Part shown: positions 51,583-61,003 of the stretch, piece by piece
Layout: each line of letters starts with the position of its first letter
Numbering within the stretch: position 1 is the stretch's first letter
Assembly: GCA_900457075.1 (NCBI GenBank)
Contig: UGYN01000002.1
Coordinates: 248,001 to 312,000, forward strand
Origin: Serratia quinivorans
GTDB taxonomy: Bacteria; Pseudomonadota; Gammaproteobacteria; Enterobacterales; Enterobacteriaceae
Direction: 5' to 3'
DNA: 64,000 nucleotides
Notes under the pieces: generated by a model
Databases searched by the model: none
What the model was told of the DNA's origin: nothing
What the model saw: only the letters and a program-made list of their open reading frames with translations
Program-made: the position numbers and the translations under genes

Positions 51583-52500
51583 TTATTCGGCCAGCGCCGC
51601 CGCTTTCCCTTTGCGGCGAATACGCAGTTCGCTAACCAGCACCCCCAACACGATCAGTGCGCACCCCAACAGGGCGACAGCGGGCAAACGCTCGCCGGCG
51701 ATACGCCCGACCAACCCGGCCCAGACCGGCTCCCCGGCATAGATGACCGTGGCACGCGTTGGCGAAACGCTGCGTTGCGCCCAGTTCATCGTTACCTGAA
51801 TGATGGCACTGGCGAGCCCCAGGCCAATCGCGCTGTACAACAAGTAGCTGCTATACGGCGGTACCGACTCACCGGTAGGCACCATCATCAGGAACGAGGC
51901 CACTGAGGCGGTAGCCAATTGCACCACCGTCACCCGCTTGACATTGACCTTGCCCGCATAGGCACCAATCAAAATGATCTCGGCGGCCATGCCCAACGTG
52001 CCAATCAGCGTCAGTATCTCACCCACGCTGAGCGTCATATCGCTGCTGCTCGGCGCTGCCAGCAGCATCAGGCCGCTGAATGCCAGTAACACGCCGACCC
52101 AGGCCATCACCCCGGGAAAACGTCCCAATACCAACCACTGCAACAGCGGCACCATAGGCACATACATGGCGGTAATGAACGCCGACTGGCTGCTGCTGAT
52201 GGTTTGTAACCCCACGGTTTGCAGACCGTAGCCGAACATAATGGCAACGCCAATAAACACGCCCGCTTTCAGCTCATACCAGGTCAACCCGCGCAAACTG
52301 CGCAGGGAGAACAGCATCAACACCAACGTGGCCGCGGCGAAGCGCAAGCCAACGAAAAAGAACGGCCCGCTGACCTGCATGGCAAGATGCACCGCCAAAA
52401 AGGTGCCGCCCCAGATCATGGTGATGAAAATCAGCACCGCTTCCTGCCGCTTTATCTTGGGAATATAGGTTGAAATAAAGGATTTTTTTACTGCGGACAC
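51583..52500 (-). CDS. EamA/DMT-family exporter
   Basis: 305 residues from GTG 52500 (GGAAGG 8 nt upstream). Ten membrane segments in two EamA repeats (FITMIWGGTFLAVHLAM, TLIGTLGMAAEIILIGAYA). Divergent from the XRE-cupin gene at 52568, its likely regulator. Substrate unknown, probably an amino acid or metabolite. Confidence 0.85.
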   Translation of the reverse strand: MSAVKKSFISTYIPKIKRQEAVLIFITMIWGGTFLAVHLAMQVSGPFFFVGLRFAAATLVLMLFSLRSLRGLTWYELKAGVFIGVAIMFGYGLQTVGLQTISSSQSAFITAMYVPMVPLLQWLVLGRFPGVMAWVGVLLAFSGLMLLAAPSSSDMTLSVGEILTLIGTLGMAAEIILIGAYAGKVNVKRVTVVQLATASVASFLMMVPTGESVPPYSSYLLYSAIGLGLASAIIQVTMNWAQRSVSPTRATVIYAGEPVWAGLVGRIAGERLPAVALLGCALIVLGVLVSELRIRRKGKAAALAE

Positions 52501-52567
52501 CGGCTTGCCCTTCCTGCTGGGTGCAATATAATGCACAGATCCTGCCAGTATGAGGTAAAGCCTGCGG

Positions 52568-53143
52568 ATGGGCAATACAGTGAACAACGGTAAACATGAA
52601 GCGCCCAAGGTACTGCAATACCTGAGCAGCAACCTGCGCGGTTATCGCCAGCAGGCGGGGCTTAGCCAGGTGGCGTTGGCAGAAAAATCCGACGTCAGCC
52701 GCCGCATGCTGGCCGGCATTGAGGCCGGTGACCGTAACGTTAGTTTGGCGGTGCTGGATAAGCTGGCCGACGCGCTGAATATTTCCTTCACCGATCTGAT
52801 CCAGGCGCCCGAAACGCGCGGCAGCCATCTGGTGGGGGAATTGGCCTGGCAGGGAGTACAACCGGCAAGCCAGGCGCTGTTCGCCGCCAGCGTGCCCGCA
52901 CGCCAACGGGTTGAACTGTGGGAATGGACGCTGATGCCGGGCGAGCACTACGACTCGGTACCGGATGCCGAAGGCTGGAGCGAAATTATCTACGTGATCG
53001 CCGGTAGCCTGACGCTGCTACTGGAACAGCAAACCCTGACGCTGGAGGCCGGACAAACCCAGGTGTTCAACAGCGATCAGCACTATGCCTACGCCAACCG
53101 CAGCGAACAACCCTTGCGTTTTATCCGCAACGTTACTTTTTAG
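52568..53143 (+). CDS. XRE-family regulator with cupin domain
   Basis: 191 residues: helix-turn-helix at 20-75 (LRGYRQQAGLSQVALAEKSDVSRRMLAGIEAGDRNVS type) and a cupin domain at 110-190 (WEWTLMPGEHYDSVPDAEGWSEIIYVIAGSLTLLLE). Such proteins sense a small molecule through the cupin; here probably for the divergent EamA exporter. Confidence 0.85.
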   Translation: MGNTVNNGKHEAPKVLQYLSSNLRGYRQQAGLSQVALAEKSDVSRRMLAGIEAGDRNVSLAVLDKLADALNISFTDLIQAPETRGSHLVGELAWQGVQPASQALFAASVPARQRVELWEWTLMPGEHYDSVPDAEGWSEIIYVIAGSLTLLLEQQTLTLEAGQTQVFNSDQHYAYANRSEQPLRFIRNVTF

Positions 53144-54063
53144 CCATCGGCACTGAGTTTCAGCCAATCGGCCAGCCGGGCCAGAGCACTGCCCGGCCGG
53201 ATTTCCTGCGGCGTCAGCAAACAGTAACCACTGCCGTCTGGCATGAAGCCAAAAGGGGCGCTCAATAGCCCCGAGGCAACGTCATCACGCACCTGCTGCC
53301 ACGGACCGATAGCGACACCTACCCCCGCCACCGCCGCCTGCAAGCTGAAGTAAAAGTGATCGAAACGCTGCTCCGGTTGCCCCTTGAGTGCCAAACCCTG
53401 CTGCTGTGCCCACTGCCGCCAAGCGTCAGGCCGGGTCGCTGAGTGCAGCAATACGGCGTCATGGTTCAAGGAGGGCTGGCCATCATTAACGGCAATAAAA
53501 CGCGGCACCATTTCAGATTTGCACACCGGCCCAACCCGCTCATCGAACAACGTCACGCTATGCAGCTTATCGCCCCAATCAAAATCGTTACGACGGATAG
53601 CGGCGCTAATACCGTCTTTAAACGAAAACGGCCCACCACCCGCAACCAGCTGCAGGTTGATGTCAGGATGTGCCAGTTGAAAAGCCGGTAAACGCGGTAT
53701 CAGCCAACGCATTAACAGCGTCGGCTCGCAAGATAATACCAGCGGTGCATCCTGTGCCTGCTGTCGCAGCGTTTGTGCCGTATGTTCCAGAATGCCAAAC
53801 GCCTGTTGTGAAGCTTGCAGCAGCACTCTCCCGGCGGTGGTCAAATATACCCGCCGATGGCGACGTTCGAACAACGCAACGCCAAGTTCATCTTCCAGCG
53901 CCCTGACCGCTCGGCTAACCGCGCCGTGCGTCAGGCTCAGGCTGTTTGCCGCCTGGGTAAAGCTTTCCAACCGTGCCGCAGCCTCAAAACAACGCAAGCC
54001 CCCTAATGACAAAGGTCGGTTTATCTTGCGTGAGTTTTTCTCACTGATATCGTCAGTTTTCAT
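53140..54063 (-). CDS. LysR-family regulator (GcvA-like)
   Basis: 307 residues with N-terminal winged helix (LRCFEAAARLESFTQAANSLSLTHGAVSRAVRALEDELGVALFERR type) and a periplasmic-binding-like effector domain. Divergent from the LysE-type exporter at 54131 and likely its regulator. The stop overlaps the XRE-cupin stop. Confidence 0.88.
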   Translation of the reverse strand: MKTDDISEKNSRKINRPLSLGGLRCFEAAARLESFTQAANSLSLTHGAVSRAVRALEDELGVALFERRHRRVYLTTAGRVLLQASQQAFGILEHTAQTLRQQAQDAPLVLSCEPTLLMRWLIPRLPAFQLAHPDINLQLVAGGGPFSFKDGISAAIRRNDFDWGDKLHSVTLFDERVGPVCKSEMVPRFIAVNDGQPSLNHDAVLLHSATRPDAWRQWAQQQGLALKGQPEQRFDHFYFSLQAAVAGVGVAIGPWQQVRDDVASGLLSAPFGFMPDGSGYCLLTPQEIRPGSALARLADWLKLSADG

Positions 54064-54130
54064 CGTTTGTCACCGTCGATCATTCCTTTTATAAATCAGA
54101 CACTCTCTTCTGATTTTTTATAGGATTACT

Positions 54131-54748
54131 ATGACCGAACTCATCGCCGTCGTCACCATTACCTTACTCGCTGTCATCAGTCCGGGGCCAGATTTTGCCA
54201 TGGTGTCACGCAACAGCCTGCTGCTTTCTCGTCGTGCCGGAGTGCTAACCGCCTGCGGTATTGGCGGCGGTGTTCTTATCCACGTCAGCTACACCCTGAT
54301 CGGGGTCGGCGTATTGATCCAGCAATCGCTGTGGTTGTTCACAGTGTTGAAAGCAATCGGTGCCGCCTACCTGATTTACCTCGGCGTCAGCATGCTGCGT
54401 AACGCCGGTGCAAGTGCAGCCGCCTCTTCAACCACACCGGCCGCCGTTAGCGATTTCGCTGCCCTGAAAACCGGATTTTTAACTAACGTATTGAACCCCA
54501 AAACCACCATTTTTATCGTTAGCCTGTTTATGCAAGTGGTTAACCCGCAGACACCGCTCGGCGTGCAAATCGGTTACGGGTTATTCATTGCACTTGCCCA
54601 TATCCTCTGGTTCAGCGCCGTCGCACTGCTGTTTTCGGCACCGGGCATCAATGCACGTCTGCTGCGGTTGCGTAAAGGCATCGACAGAGCGTTTGGTGGC
54701 TTATTGATCACCTTCGGGGCGCTGCTGGCCATCGCCGGGATAAAATAA
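54131..54748 (+). CDS. LysE/RhtB-family amino acid exporter
   Basis: 205 residues, six membrane segments with the family start (LLAVISPGPDFAMVSRNSLLLSRRAG) and the LNPKTTIFIVSLF motif. Probably exports an amino acid such as threonine or homoserine; substrate not deducible. Confidence 0.88.
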   Translation: MTELIAVVTITLLAVISPGPDFAMVSRNSLLLSRRAGVLTACGIGGGVLIHVSYTLIGVGVLIQQSLWLFTVLKAIGAAYLIYLGVSMLRNAGASAAASSTTPAAVSDFAALKTGFLTNVLNPKTTIFIVSLFMQVVNPQTPLGVQIGYGLFIALAHILWFSAVALLFSAPGINARLLRLRKGIDRAFGGLLITFGALLAIAGIK

Positions 54749-54826
54749 AGCCGTGAGGATAAGTTCAGTATTCACTTCTATGCTTAGGGGGGCATATCGT
54801 TCAATCACCAAAACGGAGAGTGGAAC

Positions 54827-55427
54827 ATGGCGAAAATATTGGTTCTTTATTACTCAATGTACGGACATATTGAAACCCTGGCGGAGGCGGTAGCGGAAGG
54901 CGCTCGCCGGGTCAGTGGCGTTGAAGTGACCCTGAAACGGGTGCCGGAAACCATACCGGCAGAGGCCTTTGCCAAAGCCGGCGGTAAACAAGACCAAAAA
55001 GCACCGGTGGCCAGCCCACAGGAGTTGGCCGATTACGATGGCATTATCTTCGGCACGCCCACCCGCTTTGGCAACATGGCCGGGCAAATGCGCACCTTCC
55101 TCGATCAAACCGGCGGCCTGTGGGCCTCGGGTGCGCTGTACGGCAAAGTGGGCAGCGTCTTCTCCCTCCACCGGTACCGGCGGTGGGCAGGAACATACCA
55201 TTACCTCCACCTGGACCACCCTGGCGCACCATGGCTTTATTATTGTGCCGATCGGTTACGCCACCCCGGAACTGTTTGACGTCTCGCATGTGCGCGGCGG
55301 TACGCCTTATGGCGCAACCACCATCGCCGGCGGTGACGGCTCGCGCCAGCCGAGCCAGGAAGAGCTGACCATTGCCCGCTACCAGGGCGAACACGTGGCG
55401 AAAATCACCGCCAAGCTGAAAAGTTAA
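54827..55427 (+). pseudogene. wrbA: WrbA-type NAD(P)H:quinone oxidoreductase, frameshifted
   Basis: Flavodoxin-like start ([39 protein letters not shown]) is in frame 1 from ATG 54827; the rest of WrbA ([42 protein letters not shown], to KLKS) continues in another frame. One extra C in the run at 55164-55166 accounts for it; without it the enzyme would be whole (~199 residues). Broken gene or sequencing error. Confidence 0.88.
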
Positions 55428-55454
55428 GCAATAACCTTCTGTTACCTGCACTGC

Positions 55455-55478
55455 GGGGCCGTTGATTCCTTCGGCCCC
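55455..55478. terminator. Hairpin after wrbA
   Basis: GGGGCCG and CGGCCCC form a 7-bp stem around a 10-nt loop about 30 nt past the wrbA stop; only a weak T tract follows. Confidence 0.5.
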
Positions 55479-55633
55479 ATCTTGTTGCCAACCCGCAGCA
55501 AGGTTAAAATGCCGCTCAGCCTGCCATTCACTACCTGAACGTCACGGTCGAAATTCGTTCTGCCCGTCAATCACCGCCCTGTGCCCTGATGACGGGCGTT
55601 GTGTTTTTGCGCATAGCGAAGGGAAATAAGTCA

Positions 55634-55978
55634 GTGTCTAAAGATTTTGATGAACTAATAAGAGACATGGATCTTATTATTGAAAATGTAGACAGTTTCA
55701 AGGCTCTGGCCCCACGCGCACCCGAACCTCCTGTGACGCCGCCTGCGGTTCATCACTACGATTCGTTCTGCGAGAATGTGGCGCTGAAAGTGGTGCTGAA
55801 GGTTCTGCTTTCGTCGGTGGATAAAATCGTCAAGGTACAGATTGCCAATAAGGTCGAGCAGGAAATTGCCCAGATAGAACAGCAGGTAGTCCGCGCCGGT
55901 GGCGGGCCGGTATCGCCCGAAGATCTGGCTCAGATGACACAATACGTGCGCCGCACCGTCAACAACCTGTTGGAATAA
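55634..55978 (+). CDS. Hypothetical protein, 114 residues
   Basis: I prefer GTG 55634 (MSKDFDELIRDMDLIIENVDS) to the longer frame because the upstream part is low in coding character; GGG-rich sequence precedes it. Soluble helical protein with a Pro-rich linker (PRAPEPPVTPPAV) and a C-terminal part VSPEDLAQMTQYVRRTVNNLLE. No family recognised. Confidence 0.55.
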   Translation: MSKDFDELIRDMDLIIENVDSFKALAPRAPEPPVTPPAVHHYDSFCENVALKVVLKVLLSSVDKIVKVQIANKVEQEIAQIEQQVVRAGGGPVSPEDLAQMTQYVRRTVNNLLE

Positions 55979-56115
55979 ACACCACCTGGGTTAAAAAACG
56001 TGCCAACCTTCGCAGACGATATGAATTTTTACGCCTTTTTTATATCGTCTGCCTTATTCTTTATATACTTAAAGAATAAATTGACTCATTGCCGACAGGC
56101 AACTCGGGCGCAAGT

Positions 56116-57576
56116 ATGGTCAAGAATAAGCAGATTCTGGTCGTTATTCATCTTTGCAGTTTTTTAGTTTTCCTTTACAGCCTGTCAATGATTCCCCCCT
56201 TGTTGGTGGCATTGTTGTATAAAGAAAAAAGCGTTTTTTCTTTCTTCTATACGCTGGTGATTGCCGGTTCGCTCGGCGGTTTGGGCTGGTTTAGCACCCG
56301 TCAGTCCAGGGTACAGCTGCGCACGCAGGACGGTTTTTTAATCATTGTGCTGTTCTGGCTGCTGTTTTCCATGGTCAGCGCCCTGCCGTTATGGATGGAC
56401 GACACGCTAAACATCAGCCTGACCGATGCCATGTTCGAAGGCGTTTCCGGTATTACCACCACCGGCGCTTCGGTGCTCAATGATGTTTCCGGCCTGCCTA
56501 AATCTTTCCTCTACTACCGCTCCCAGCTCAATTTTATCGGCGGCCTCGGCGTCATTGTGTTGGCCGTGGCGGTACTGCCGTTGCTCGGCATTGGTGGCGC
56601 CAAGCTTTATCAGTCGGAAATGCCCGGCCCGTTCAAGGAAGAACGCCTGACCCCGCGACTGGCCGACACTTCAAAAAACCTGTGGCTGATTTATCTCGGT
56701 CTGGGATTGGCCTGCACGGTGGCGTTCCGCATTGCCGGCATGCAGTGGTTTGATGCCCTCTGCCACGGAATTTCCACCGTTTCACTCGGGGGGTTTTCCA
56801 CCCGCAATGAGAGCCTGGGCTTTTACGATAGCTCGGCGGTGGAAATGGTCGGCGGGATTTTCTCTATCCTGGCGGCGGTGAACTTCACCCTGTATTTCGT
56901 CGCCGTAGGGCGCCGCAGCCTGAAGCCACTCTACAGAAACCCGGAACTGCGCTTTTTCCTGCTGGTGCTGTCAATTATCGTGGCGATTGTCTGCTTCGAG
57001 CTGTACCGCTCTGGCATGTACGGCGCCAAAGACTCCTTCGTACACGGTTTTTTCCTCACCAGTTCGATGATGACCGATAACGGGCTGGCCACCGCCGACT
57101 ATGCCAAAATGCCCTCTCACACCATTATGTTGCTGTTGGCGGCAAGCTTTTTCGGCGGTTGTGTCGGTTCTACCTGTGGCGGTATCAAGGCACTGCGTTT
57201 TCTGATCATGTACAAGCAGAGCCGGCATGAGATTAACCAACTGGTTCATCCCAACGCCATTTTCACCATCAAGGTTGGCAATGCGCCTATTCAGGATCGC
57301 GTGTTGCGTTCGGTCTGGAGCTTCTTCTTTCTGTATGTCTTTTTCAGCTGTTTCTTCGTTTGGCTGCTGAACCTGATGGGCTATGACCTAGTCACTTCCT
57401 TCGCCACCGTCGCCGCCTGTATCAATAATATGGGATTAGGCTTTGGTGAAACCGCCGCCGGGTTTGGTACGCTCAGCGATGCGGCCAAATGGCTGATGTG
57501 CTCGGCGATGCTGCTTGGCCGCCTTGAGATTTACCCTATGTTGATTTTGTGCTCACGCGCCTTTTGGCGTTTTTGA
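56116..57576 (+). CDS. TrkH/KtrB-family potassium transporter subunit
   Basis: 486 residues from ATG 56116. Membrane pores with the repeated selectivity-filter glycines: SGITTTGASVL, STVSLGGFSTR, SSMMTDNGLATADY, NNMGLGFGETA. Close in type to E. coli TrkH; moves K+ together with TrkA. A free-standing copy, so probably a paralogue of a main trkH elsewhere. The start has only a weak ribosome binding site. Confidence 0.88.
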   Translation: MVKNKQILVVIHLCSFLVFLYSLSMIPPLLVALLYKEKSVFSFFYTLVIAGSLGGLGWFSTRQSRVQLRTQDGFLIIVLFWLLFSMVSALPLWMDDTLNISLTDAMFEGVSGITTTGASVLNDVSGLPKSFLYYRSQLNFIGGLGVIVLAVAVLPLLGIGGAKLYQSEMPGPFKEERLTPRLADTSKNLWLIYLGLGLACTVAFRIAGMQWFDALCHGISTVSLGGFSTRNESLGFYDSSAVEMVGGIFSILAAVNFTLYFVAVGRRSLKPLYRNPELRFFLLVLSIIVAIVCFELYRSGMYGAKDSFVHGFFLTSSMMTDNGLATADYAKMPSHTIMLLLAASFFGGCVGSTCGGIKALRFLIMYKQSRHEINQLVHPNAIFTIKVGNAPIQDRVLRSVWSFFFLYVFFSCFFVWLLNLMGYDLVTSFATVAACINNMGLGFGETAAGFGTLSDAAKWLMCSAMLLGRLEIYPMLILCSRAFWRF

Positions 57577-57696
57577 TACCTCGGCCCTGTCGCCGCACTG
57601 CCTGTTTTCATCAACTTTGCTGTATCAACGCTGACACATTCATAACGTGAATGTGTTGCATTGTTGTATTCGTTTCATTGCGATAAGTTAATTTCA

Positions 57697-57712
57697 CTGT
57701 AAATACATACAG
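57697..57712 (+). promoter_or_regulatory. LexA box upstream of nucA
   Basis: CTGT-AAATACAT-ACAG fits the consensus CTGT-N8-ACAG exactly and lies 30 bp before the nucA start. SOS control of the Serratia nuclease gene is known. Confidence 0.9.
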
Positions 57713-57741
57713 TATTATTTTAACTTATTGAGGATATGAAT

Positions 57742-58539
57742 ATGCGTTTTAACAAGATGTTAGCTCTGGCCGCCCTGCTGTTTACCGCTCAGGCTTCCGC
57801 CGAGGCGCTGGAATCGATCGACAACTGTGCCGTCGGTTGCCCAACCGGCGGCAGCAGCAATGTGTCAATCGTTCGCCACGCCTATACGCTGAACAACAAC
57901 AGCACCACCAAGTTCGCCAACTGGGTGGCTTATCACATCACCAAGGACACGCCAGCCAGTGGCAAAACGCGCAACTGGAAGACCGATCCGGCGCTGAACC
58001 CGGCGGATACGCTGATCCCGGCGGATTACACCGGTGCCAACGCGGCGCTGAAGGTCGACCGTGGGCATCAGGCGCCGTTGGCCTCTTTGGCGGGGGTCTC
58101 TGACTGGGAGTCGCTGAACTACCTTTCCAACATCACGCCGCAGATGGCCGACCTGAACCAGGGTTCCTGGGCACGGTTGGAAGATCAGGAACGCAAGCTG
58201 ATTGACCGGGCAGACATCAGTTCGGTGTATACCGTGACCGGCCCGCTGTACGAGCGCAATATGGGTAAACTGCCGGGCACCCAAAAAGCACATACCATCC
58301 CCAGCGCTTACTGGAAGGTGATTTTTATCAATAACAGCCCGGAAGTGAACCACTATGCGGCGTTTCTGTTTGATCAAAACACCCCGAAAAACGCCGATTT
58401 TTGTCAGTACCGCGTAACGGTTAACGAAATTGAGAAGCGCACCGGGCTGATTATCTGGGCCGGTCTGCCAGAAGACGTGCAGGCGTCGCTGAAGGCCAAA
58501 CCGGGCGTGCTGCCGGAATTGATGGGTTGCAAGAGCTAA
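57742..58539 (+). CDS. nucA: Secreted DNA/RNA non-specific endonuclease (Serratia nuclease)
   Basis: 265 residues from ATG 57742 with GAGGAT 6-7 nt upstream. Signal peptide (MLALAALLFTAQASA), then the mature enzyme, almost the same as S. marcescens nuclease: DNCAVGCPTGGSSNVSIVRH start, active-site DRGHQAPLAS with the catalytic His, and the four cysteines. It degrades DNA and RNA outside the cell. A few substitutions relative to the S. marcescens protein I remember suggest another Serratia species. Confidence 0.97.
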   Translation: MRFNKMLALAALLFTAQASAEALESIDNCAVGCPTGGSSNVSIVRHAYTLNNNSTTKFANWVAYHITKDTPASGKTRNWKTDPALNPADTLIPADYTGANAALKVDRGHQAPLASLAGVSDWESLNYLSNITPQMADLNQGSWARLEDQERKLIDRADISSVYTVTGPLYERNMGKLPGTQKAHTIPSAYWKVIFINNSPEVNHYAAFLFDQNTPKNADFCQYRVTVNEIEKRTGLIIWAGLPEDVQASLKAKPGVLPELMGCKS

Positions 58540-58552
58540 CGCATAAACCGGA

Positions 58553-58576
58553 AACCCGCTGCGGCGGGTTTTTTTA
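58553..58576 (+). terminator. Intrinsic terminator of nucA
   Basis: AACCCGC-TGCG-GCGGGTT-type hairpin followed by seven T, directly after the nucA stop. Confidence 0.88.
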
Positions 58577-58771
58577 TTCTTTACGTGCTGTTTTGTCAGA
58601 ATACCTAAGCAAGTTTATTGCCGGAAAGTTATCGCCAAGTTAATATCCCGCCAAATTATTAGAAATAAAACCATAAGCAATGGAGTTATTCCATTGTTGA
58701 TTATTTTTTATCCCTCTTTACCTGATCCCTTTTGCCTTATTCGGCACTAACACCTGTTGTGAGAAAAACAC

Positions 58772-59332
58772 ATGGAAAATTTGTTATCAGATGATGGTGG
58801 GCTACCAGCCAAAAATGGAACCGGTTTCAGTCGACGTGAAGTGCTGCTGGGGCTGGCCTCAACCCTGCTGGCAAGCTCGCTGCTCAGTTATCCTTTCCTC
58901 AGCCAGGCTGAACAACAAACTGCCTCAGCCAATCCGCTGCAGTTTGCCCGCTTCTTCAAAATATCCCAGACATTGACCGAACATAACGATATCGATCAGG
59001 GGATGTCTGCGCGTATTTTTACTGCGCTGCATAACCAGAATCCCCAGTTCACTGCACAGGTTGAGCAACTCGGCGGCCTGCTGCAACCGGGCCAGAGCGC
59101 CCAACAGTTGCAACAGCAGGCCGTTCAGGCCGGCTTGCAGGATGTGGTCACCGCGATTATCACCGCCTGGTATACCGGCACCGTCGGCCATGGCCAAACG
59201 GCGCAGCTGATTGCCTACAAAGATGCGTTGATGTATCGCCCCGCCAGCGACGCGCTAATCGTTCCCACTTACTGCGGCAATGGACCGCTGTGGTGGACCG
59301 CAGCCCCGCCTGCCGTCAATGTTTCCTTGTGA
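58772..59332 (+). CDS. GMC dehydrogenase small subunit (gluconate 2-DH/fructose DH type)
   Basis: 186 residues with a twin-arginine signal (SRREVLLGLASTLLASSLL). Small Tat-exported partner of membrane-bound sugar dehydrogenases; it carries the flavin subunit across the membrane. Ends 15 nt before the large subunit. Confidence 0.85.
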   Translation: MENLLSDDGGLPAKNGTGFSRREVLLGLASTLLASSLLSYPFLSQAEQQTASANPLQFARFFKISQTLTEHNDIDQGMSARIFTALHNQNPQFTAQVEQLGGLLQPGQSAQQLQQQAVQAGLQDVVTAIITAWYTGTVGHGQTAQLIAYKDALMYRPASDALIVPTYCGNGPLWWTAAPPAVNVSL

Positions 59333-59347
59333 TCTAAGAGCCTTCTG

Positions 59348-61003
59348 ATGAAAAAACCTGTATTTACCGCCGATGGCAACGCCTCGGCCGATATTGTGAT
59401 CGTGGGCTCCGGCATCGTCGGCGGCATGATGGCCGATCAATTGGTCAGCCAGGGTTATTCTGTGCTGGTGCTGGAAGCGGGCTTGCGCATCGAACGCGGC
59501 CAGGCGGTAGAGAACTGGCGCAATATGCCTTTTGACAACCGCGCCGGCTCAGATTACCAGGGGCTGTATCCACAATCTGAATTCGCCACCGCGCCGCTCT
59601 ATTTCCCGGAAAACAACTATGTTGCGCTGAGCGGCCCGAGCGCCGGCAGTTTCAAGCAGGGTTATCTGCGCACCGTCGGCGGCACCACCTGGCACTGGGC
59701 CGCCTCCTGCTGGCGCCACCTGCCCAGTGATTTCCAAATGAAAACGCTGTATGGCGTGGGCCGCGACTGGCCGATTTCCTACGACGAGCTGGAACCCTAC
59801 TATTGCCGGGCCGAAGAAGAAATTGGCGTCGCCGGCCCCAACGATCCGCAACAGCAGTCCCCGGTTGAGCGCAGCAAACCTTACCCGATGGATATGGTGC
59901 CCTGGGCCCACGGCGACATCCGCTTTGCCGAGGTGGTAAACCCGCATGGTTACCGCTCCGTTCCCATCCCACAGGGGCGCAGTATCCATCCGTGGAAAGG
60001 CCGGCCGACCTGCTGCGGTAACAACAACTGCCAACCCATTTGCCCGATAGGCGCCATGTACAACGGCATTCATCATATTGAACGTGCTGAAATGAAAGGC
60101 GCGGTGGTGCTGGCCGAAGCGGTGGTCTACAAGATCGACACCGATGAGCAAAATCAGGTGACGGCAGTCCATTGGCTGGACAACAAAAAACAGTCCCACC
60201 GGGCCACGGCCAAAGCTTTTGCGTTAGCCTGTAACGGCATAGAAACCCCGCGCCTGCTGCTGATGGCGGCTAATGAGCGCAATCCCAACGGTATCGCCAA
60301 CGCTTCCGATCAGGTGGGCCGCAATATGATGGACCACTCGGGCTTTCACTGTACCTTCCTGGCGAAAGAACCGCTGTGGCTGGGGCGTGGCCCGGCACAA
60401 AGCAGTTGCCTGGTTGGCCCGCGTGACGGTGAGTTTCGCAAAGACTACTCGGCCAACAAAATGATCCTCAACAATATCAACCGGGTGGTACCGGCTACCC
60501 AGCAAGCGTTGGAAAAAGGCCTGGTCGGCAAAGAGTTGGACGCCGAAATCCGCCGACGCGCCGCCTATGGCGTCGATTTATCCATCAGCCTGGAACCGTT
60601 ACCAGACCCCAACAACCGCCTGACCCTGAGTAAAACCCGGAAAGATGCTCATGGCCTGCCTTGCCCGGACATCCACTACGACGTCGGCGACTATGTGCGT
60701 AAGGGCGCAGAGGCCGCGCATAAACAGTTGGAGCACATCGGCCAACTGTTTGATGCCGATGAATTCAACATCACCACCAGCCTGAACGCCAATAACCATA
60801 TTATGGGTGGCACCATCATGGGCCACAGCCCCGAAGACTCGGTGGTAGACGGCAATTGCCGTACTCATGACCATGCCAACCTTTGGTTGCCGGGCGGCGG
60901 TGCCATTCCCTCCGCCAGCGTGGTGAACAGCACCCTGACCATGGCTGCATTGGGCATCAAGGCCGCCGATGATATTGCGCGCCAGCTGGCGGTGAAATCA
61001 TGA
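59348..61003 (+). CDS. GMC-family flavoprotein dehydrogenase, large subunit
   Basis: 551 residues. FAD motif IVIVGSGIVGGMMADQL, GMC signature TVGGTTWHWAASCWRHLP, a cysteine cluster (TCCGNNNCQPICPIGA) typical of 3Fe-4S-bearing members such as fructose and gluconate dehydrogenases, and the C-terminal His/Asn region (NANNHIMGGTIMG, PSASVVNSTLTMAALG). Substrate likely gluconate, 2-ketogluconate, fructose or sorbitol; not decidable here. Confidence 0.88.
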   Translation: MKKPVFTADGNASADIVIVGSGIVGGMMADQLVSQGYSVLVLEAGLRIERGQAVENWRNMPFDNRAGSDYQGLYPQSEFATAPLYFPENNYVALSGPSAGSFKQGYLRTVGGTTWHWAASCWRHLPSDFQMKTLYGVGRDWPISYDELEPYYCRAEEEIGVAGPNDPQQQSPVERSKPYPMDMVPWAHGDIRFAEVVNPHGYRSVPIPQGRSIHPWKGRPTCCGNNNCQPICPIGAMYNGIHHIERAEMKGAVVLAEAVVYKIDTDEQNQVTAVHWLDNKKQSHRATAKAFALACNGIETPRLLLMAANERNPNGIANASDQVGRNMMDHSGFHCTFLAKEPLWLGRGPAQSSCLVGPRDGEFRKDYSANKMILNNINRVVPATQQALEKGLVGKELDAEIRRRAAYGVDLSISLEPLPDPNNRLTLSKTRKDAHGLPCPDIHYDVGDYVRKGAEAAHKQLEHIGQLFDADEFNITTSLNANNHIMGGTIMGHSPEDSVVDGNCRTHDHANLWLPGGGAIPSASVVNSTLTMAALGIKAADDIARQLAVKS

